Below, one piece after another: positions 60,957 through 64,000 of a stretch of 64,000 nucleotides of DNA. Source of the DNA: Luteipulveratus halotolerans. GTDB lineage: Bacteria; Actinomycetota; Actinomycetes; Actinomycetales; Dermatophilaceae. The notes under the pieces were generated by a model. The model ran no database searches. It saw only the letters and a program-made list of their open reading frames with translations, and had not been told where the DNA came from. The stretch covers positions 868,001 through 932,000 of the forward strand of contig NZ_LAIR01000002.1 of assembly GCF_001247745.1 (NCBI RefSeq), in the 5' to 3' direction. A program made the position numbers and the translations under genes. Numbering within the stretch: position 1 is the first letter of the stretch; the number at the start of each line of letters is the position of its first letter.

Positions 60957-62288
60957 GTGTACACCTCGTTCTACGGACTCTGCGTCGTCATCATCTTCAG
61001 CGGCGCACTGTTCTTGTACTGGCACCTGTCGGTGCGCGCCCACAACCGTCGTCTCGAGCAGCTCGATGTGCGGCTGCACGTCAACGGCATCCGCGGCAAG
61101 TCGACCGTGACGCGTCTGCTCGCAGGAGTGCTGCGCGAGGGCGGTTACGTCACGGTCGCCAAGACCACCGGCAGCGCGGCCCGCGTCATCGGCCCGACCG
61201 GCGCCGAGAGCCGCATCAAGCGACGGGGCGCCCCGACGATCAACGAGCAGATCGACATCGTCGCCGAGCACGTGACGCCCGAGGTCGAGGCGCTGGTGAT
61301 CGAGTGCATGGCCGTGCGCCCGCTCTACCAGCAGTACTCCCAGGACTTCATGGTCCGGTCCCACATCACGGTGATCACCAACGTGCGTGAGGACCACCAG
61401 GAGGAGATGGGAGAGACGTTGGAGGAGATCGCCGACTCGTTGTCGATGACGATCCCCGAGAACGGCGTCCTGGTCACCGCCGAGGACCGCGAGCACCTGC
61501 GCGAGCGCCTGCGTACCAACGCCGAGGCCCGCGGCAGCCGCCTCGTCTACGCCGACCCGTCCGGCGTGTCCGACGCCGACATGAGCGGCTTCGACTACCT
61601 GCAGTTCAAGGAGAACGTCGCCATCGGCCTGACCGTCGCGCGGCTGCTCGGCATCAGCCGCGAGGTCGCGCTCGAGGGCATGTGGAAGTCCGTGCCCGAC
61701 GTCGGTGTGGTGCGGCTGCGCACCTACGACATCCGCGGCAAGCGGGTGATGTGGGTGCCGATGTTCGCGGCCAACGACCGCGAGAGCGTGATCATGACGA
61801 TGGACACGCTGCGGGCCAGCTTCCCGCCGGACGCCACGGTCATCGGCATCCTCAACAACCGCCGCGACCGCGGCCGCCGCGCAGAGCTGTTCGGCGAGAT
61901 GGTGCCGCGCGACCTGTCCCACCACCTCGACCACGTCATCACCTTCGGTGCGTTCGAGGACCAGGTGACCTCGGCGATGACCGACGGCGGCTACGACCGC
62001 TCACGCATCCACAACCTCGGCGACACGGTGCAGCCGTCGCTGGAGCAGATCCTCGCGGTCGTCGAGCAGCTCATCCCGGGGCGCAACGGCGTCCTGGTCG
62101 GGATGGTCAACATCCACACCGACCAGGCCGAGATGCTCATCGAGCACTTCCACGAGCAGGCCGTGCTGAGCGGCCAGGACGCCCACGACGAGCTCGAGGA
62201 GTCACTCGACCCCGTCCGCGCGCCGCAGGGCACCCAGCGGATCCAGAACGCAGCCGCTCGCGAGCGGCAGGCGGTGAGCGATGCCTGA
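60957..62288 (+). CDS. pgsB: PgsB/CapB-type poly-gamma-glutamate synthase ligase
   Basis: The 443-residue protein has an N-terminal membrane helix (FYGLCVVIIFSGALFLYWHL) and a Mur-ligase-type ATP site VNGIRGKSTVTRLLAG near residue 44. VITNVREDHQEEMG and VIGILNNRRDRGRR complete the CapB pattern. CapB/PgsB activates glutamate by ATP-dependent phosphorylation and extends the gamma-linked chain together with PgsC. GTG start directly after the preceding stop. The end overlaps pgsC by 8 bases. Confidence 0.92.
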   Translation: MYTSFYGLCVVIIFSGALFLYWHLSVRAHNRRLEQLDVRLHVNGIRGKSTVTRLLAGVLREGGYVTVAKTTGSAARVIGPTGAESRIKRRGAPTINEQIDIVAEHVTPEVEALVIECMAVRPLYQQYSQDFMVRSHITVITNVREDHQEEMGETLEEIADSLSMTIPENGVLVTAEDREHLRERLRTNAEARGSRLVYADPSGVSDADMSGFDYLQFKENVAIGLTVARLLGISREVALEGMWKSVPDVGVVRLRTYDIRGKRVMWVPMFAANDRESVIMTMDTLRASFPPDATVIGILNNRRDRGRRAELFGEMVPRDLSHHLDHVITFGAFEDQVTSAMTDGGYDRSRIHNLGDTVQPSLEQILAVVEQLIPGRNGVLVGMVNIHTDQAEMLIEHFHEQAVLSGQDAHDELEESLDPVRAPQGTQRIQNAAARERQAVSDA

Positions 62289-63291
62289 GTACGCCGTCAG
62301 CCCTGAGGTCGTCCGCATCACGATCGTCTTCGGGGTCATCCTCAGCATGCTGTTCTACGAGCGCGTGCAGCTGACCACCGGCGGCGCGATCGTCCCGGCG
62401 TACCTCTCTCTCGCGATCTTCCGGCCGCTGTCGATCCTGATCACGATCCTGATCGGCTACCTGACGTATCAGATCGTGACGGTGCTGGTCGCCAAGCGCA
62501 CGATCCTCTACGGCAGGCGCAAGTTCGAGGCCGAGGTCCTGGTCGGGCTGTCGCTGATCATGATCGCGACCTATCTCGGGCACCTGCTGGACGTGCTCGA
62601 CCCGGTGTTCATCGGTCTGACCGGTGTGGGCTTCCTCGTGCCCGGCATCATCGCCCACGACATGGCTCGCCAGAAGCCGGGCCGCACCTTCATGGCGATC
62701 GCCGCGTGCACGGCGGTGCTGGCGCTGTTCGTCCAGCTGGCGACTGCGTTGTTCGACATCTTTCCCGGCAAGACCACCGACCCGGTCCAGCTCGCATCCT
62801 TCCTCGGCTACCCGCGCGAGTTCCTCGTCGTCGCGGTGGCGCTGAGCGTGCTCGCCGGCATGTTCATCTTCGAGACCACCGGACTGCGCTCGGGCGGGTT
62901 CATCACCGGCGCGTACATCGCCCTGGTGAGCCCGCGGACGACCGACCTGATCTTCACGCTGGGTGTCGCGCTCGCGACCTGGTTCATCGTCAAGCGCCTG
63001 ATGATGCCGCGGTTGCTGATCTTCGGACGACGCAAGGTGTCGGCCATGATCCTGGTCGGTGCCATCGTCGGCTGGACGGCCGAGCTGGCTCTCTACAAGC
63101 TGATGCACGGTGCCTACACGCCGTGGCGTGGCCTCACGGTCGCGACGCTGATGGTGCCCGCGCTGATCGCCAACGACGCCGAGCGGCAGGGCTGGGAGCG
63201 CACCTTGTGGGGTACGGCGCTGTCCGGGCTGGGCGTCTTCGCGGCCGTCAACATCATCGCCGCGGTCACCAACGTAGGAGCTCTGCTATGA
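62281..63291 (+). CDS. pgsC: PgsC/CapC-type protein with internal duplication
   Basis: The 336-residue polytopic protein is about twice the usual ~150 residues. The first half contains FERVQLTTGGAIVPAYLSL-like helices and LYGRRKFEAEVLVGLSLIM near residue 77. The second half repeats the layout (FETTGLRSGGFITGAYIALVS and LIFGRRKVSAMILVGAIVG near 248). Each half also ends in a VPGIIAHDMARQ / VPALIANDAERQ segment. PgsC forms the membrane part of the polymerase with PgsB; here one gene supplies two repeats. ATG start overlaps pgsB. Confidence 0.9.
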   Translation: MPEYAVSPEVVRITIVFGVILSMLFYERVQLTTGGAIVPAYLSLAIFRPLSILITILIGYLTYQIVTVLVAKRTILYGRRKFEAEVLVGLSLIMIATYLGHLLDVLDPVFIGLTGVGFLVPGIIAHDMARQKPGRTFMAIAACTAVLALFVQLATALFDIFPGKTTDPVQLASFLGYPREFLVVAVALSVLAGMFIFETTGLRSGGFITGAYIALVSPRTTDLIFTLGVALATWFIVKRLMMPRLLIFGRRKVSAMILVGAIVGWTAELALYKLMHGAYTPWRGLTVATLMVPALIANDAERQGWERTLWGTALSGLGVFAAVNIIAAVTNVGALL

Positions 63292-64000
63292 CCAAGCGTT
63301 CGTCCACCTCGCGGCTGACCAAGGTCGTCCTGCCGGGCTTCGCGGCGGCGATGGTGCTCGGCAGCGTCACAGCCCTGACGATGAAGGAGCCGTCGGTCAC
63401 CGACGCCGAGCTCGCGAGCTCGTCGGTGACGGGCACGGTCGTCGACGAGACCGGCAAGCCCGTCAAGGGCGCGACGCTCAAGACGAGCATCGACACGGTC
63501 ACCACCGACGAGAAGGGCGGCTTCGAGGCCGCCGTCCACGACGCCGAGCTGATCACCGCGTCGGCGCCCGGCCACAAGTCGCGGGTGCAGGCGGTCGCGC
63601 CGTCGCAGAACACCTCGATCGAGCTGACGTCGCAGGCGTCCAAGACCTTCACCATGCGTTTCGGCGGCGACGTGATGATGGGGCGTCGCTACTACGAGAA
63701 GTCCAAGGACGGCACCAAGCCGCCTCAGCTGACCAACCTCTCGACAGCCGCCGACCACGAGAAGATCCTCGACCAGGCGGCACCGCTGCTGTCCGACGCC
63801 GACCTGAGCGTGATCAACCTCGAGACGCCGCTCGTCGACAACCCCTACTACGACGCGACCAAGCCGCGGCCCAAGCGCTTCCACCAGGAGAAGGACCTCG
63901 CGTTCGCGAGTGCGCCCGAGACCGCTCAGGCGCTCAAGGCGGCCGGTGTCGATGCGGTCTCCCTCGGCAACAACCACCTGTACGACGCCCTCGACCCCGG
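63288..64000 (+). CDS. pgsA: PgsA/CapA-family protein, C-terminus beyond window
   Basis: ATG 63288 overlaps the pgsC stop (ATGA) and GTAGGAG precedes it. The 237 visible residues show an N-terminal membrane anchor (KVVLPGFAAAMVLGSVTAL). A carboxypeptidase-regulatory-like beta domain follows (SVTGTVVDETGKPVKGATL), then the CapA metallophosphatase-like domain FGGDVMMGRRYY, VINLETPLV and LGNNHLYDAL. CapA/PgsA is needed for polymer transport or anchoring. The beta domain between anchor and CapA is uncommon in Bacillus forms. The 3' end is cut by the window. Confidence 0.88.
   Translation, partial: MTKRSSTSRLTKVVLPGFAAAMVLGSVTALTMKEPSVTDAELASSSVTGTVVDETGKPVKGATLKTSIDTVTTDEKGGFEAAVHDAELITASAPGHKSRVQAVAPSQNTSIELTSQASKTFTMRFGGDVMMGRRYYEKSKDGTKPPQLTNLSTAADHEKILDQAAPLLSDADLSVINLETPLVDNPYYDATKPRPKRFHQEKDLAFASAPETAQALKAAGVDAVSLGNNHLYDALDP

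Overview
The window is 64 kb of a chromosome from a high-GC actinobacterium. Coding density is very high, codon third positions are almost all G or C, GTG starts are common and ATGA overlaps are frequent. The order TsaC / WecA-like / AtpI-like / atpBEFHAGD / atpC / DUF2550 / corrinoid adenosyltransferase / nucS / methylmalonyl-CoA epimerase / thiolase / YbbN / glgB / glgE / glgP recalls, from memory, the Mycobacterium tuberculosis region around Rv1301-Rv1328c, so most of the window is conserved actinobacterial backbone. I cannot fix the genus from sequence alone; a member of the Micrococcales or Propionibacteriales is a reasonable guess. I see no rRNA, tRNA, CRISPR array, transposase or prophage, and no gene-free stretch longer than 300 bases.

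Layout. 1-6.3 kb: a methyltransferase cut by the edge, a Nudix hydrolase, a secreted NlpC/P60 peptidase with a structured leader, a GH38 alpha-mannosidase, a DUF1304 membrane protein and a pentapeptide-repeat protein. 6.3-10.4 kb: a Gln/Gly-rich protein, tsaC, glyA and a WecA-type transferase. 10.4-21 kb: the F-type ATP synthase locus, preceded by a CRP/GlxR-like palindrome. atpC is separated from atpD by a terminator, a purine/pyrimidine permease, a LysM protein and a second terminator. 21-31 kb: B12 adenosyltransferase, STAS protein, NucS, 3-hydroxyacyl-CoA dehydrogenase, threonine dehydratase, AI-2E-type exporter, methylmalonyl-CoA epimerase, thiolase and MeaB. 31-42.5 kb: a receiver/flavoprotein gene split by an in-frame TAG, small regulators, an acyl-CoA mutase with isobutyryl-CoA-mutase-type residues, a YbbN-like protein, two overlapping esterases, an MFS transporter and a DUF222/HNH (13E12-like) gene flanked by direct repeats and carrying a LexA-like box. 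42.7-56 kb: the GlgE alpha-glucan operon (glgE, treS, a maltokinase-GlgB fusion, pgm, two small P-loop kinases) divergent from glgP. 56-64 kb: an acetyltransferase/membrane gene, then a seven-gene poly-gamma-glutamate-type cluster.

How genes work together. The ATP synthase locus makes all eight F1Fo subunits. The GlgE operon turns trehalose into maltose (TreS), maltose-1-phosphate (maltokinase), linear alpha-1,4-glucan (GlgE) and branched glucan (GlgB), with GlgP and Pgm linking it to glucose phosphates. The adenosyltransferase, epimerase, MeaB and acyl-CoA mutase form a B12-dependent acyl-CoA branch. The last cluster pairs PgsB, a double-length PgsC and PgsA with a secreted NlpC/P60 peptidase, two degenerate signalling-type proteins and a 46-residue membrane peptide. 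It has an operator-like palindrome and a folded RNA leader in front, and is the best candidate here for an undescribed system.

A recurrent feature is a TANNNT-like -10 hexamer lying 6-7 nt before a start codon. It occurs at more than a dozen genes, so leaderless transcripts appear common in this genome; I used it to choose several starts.
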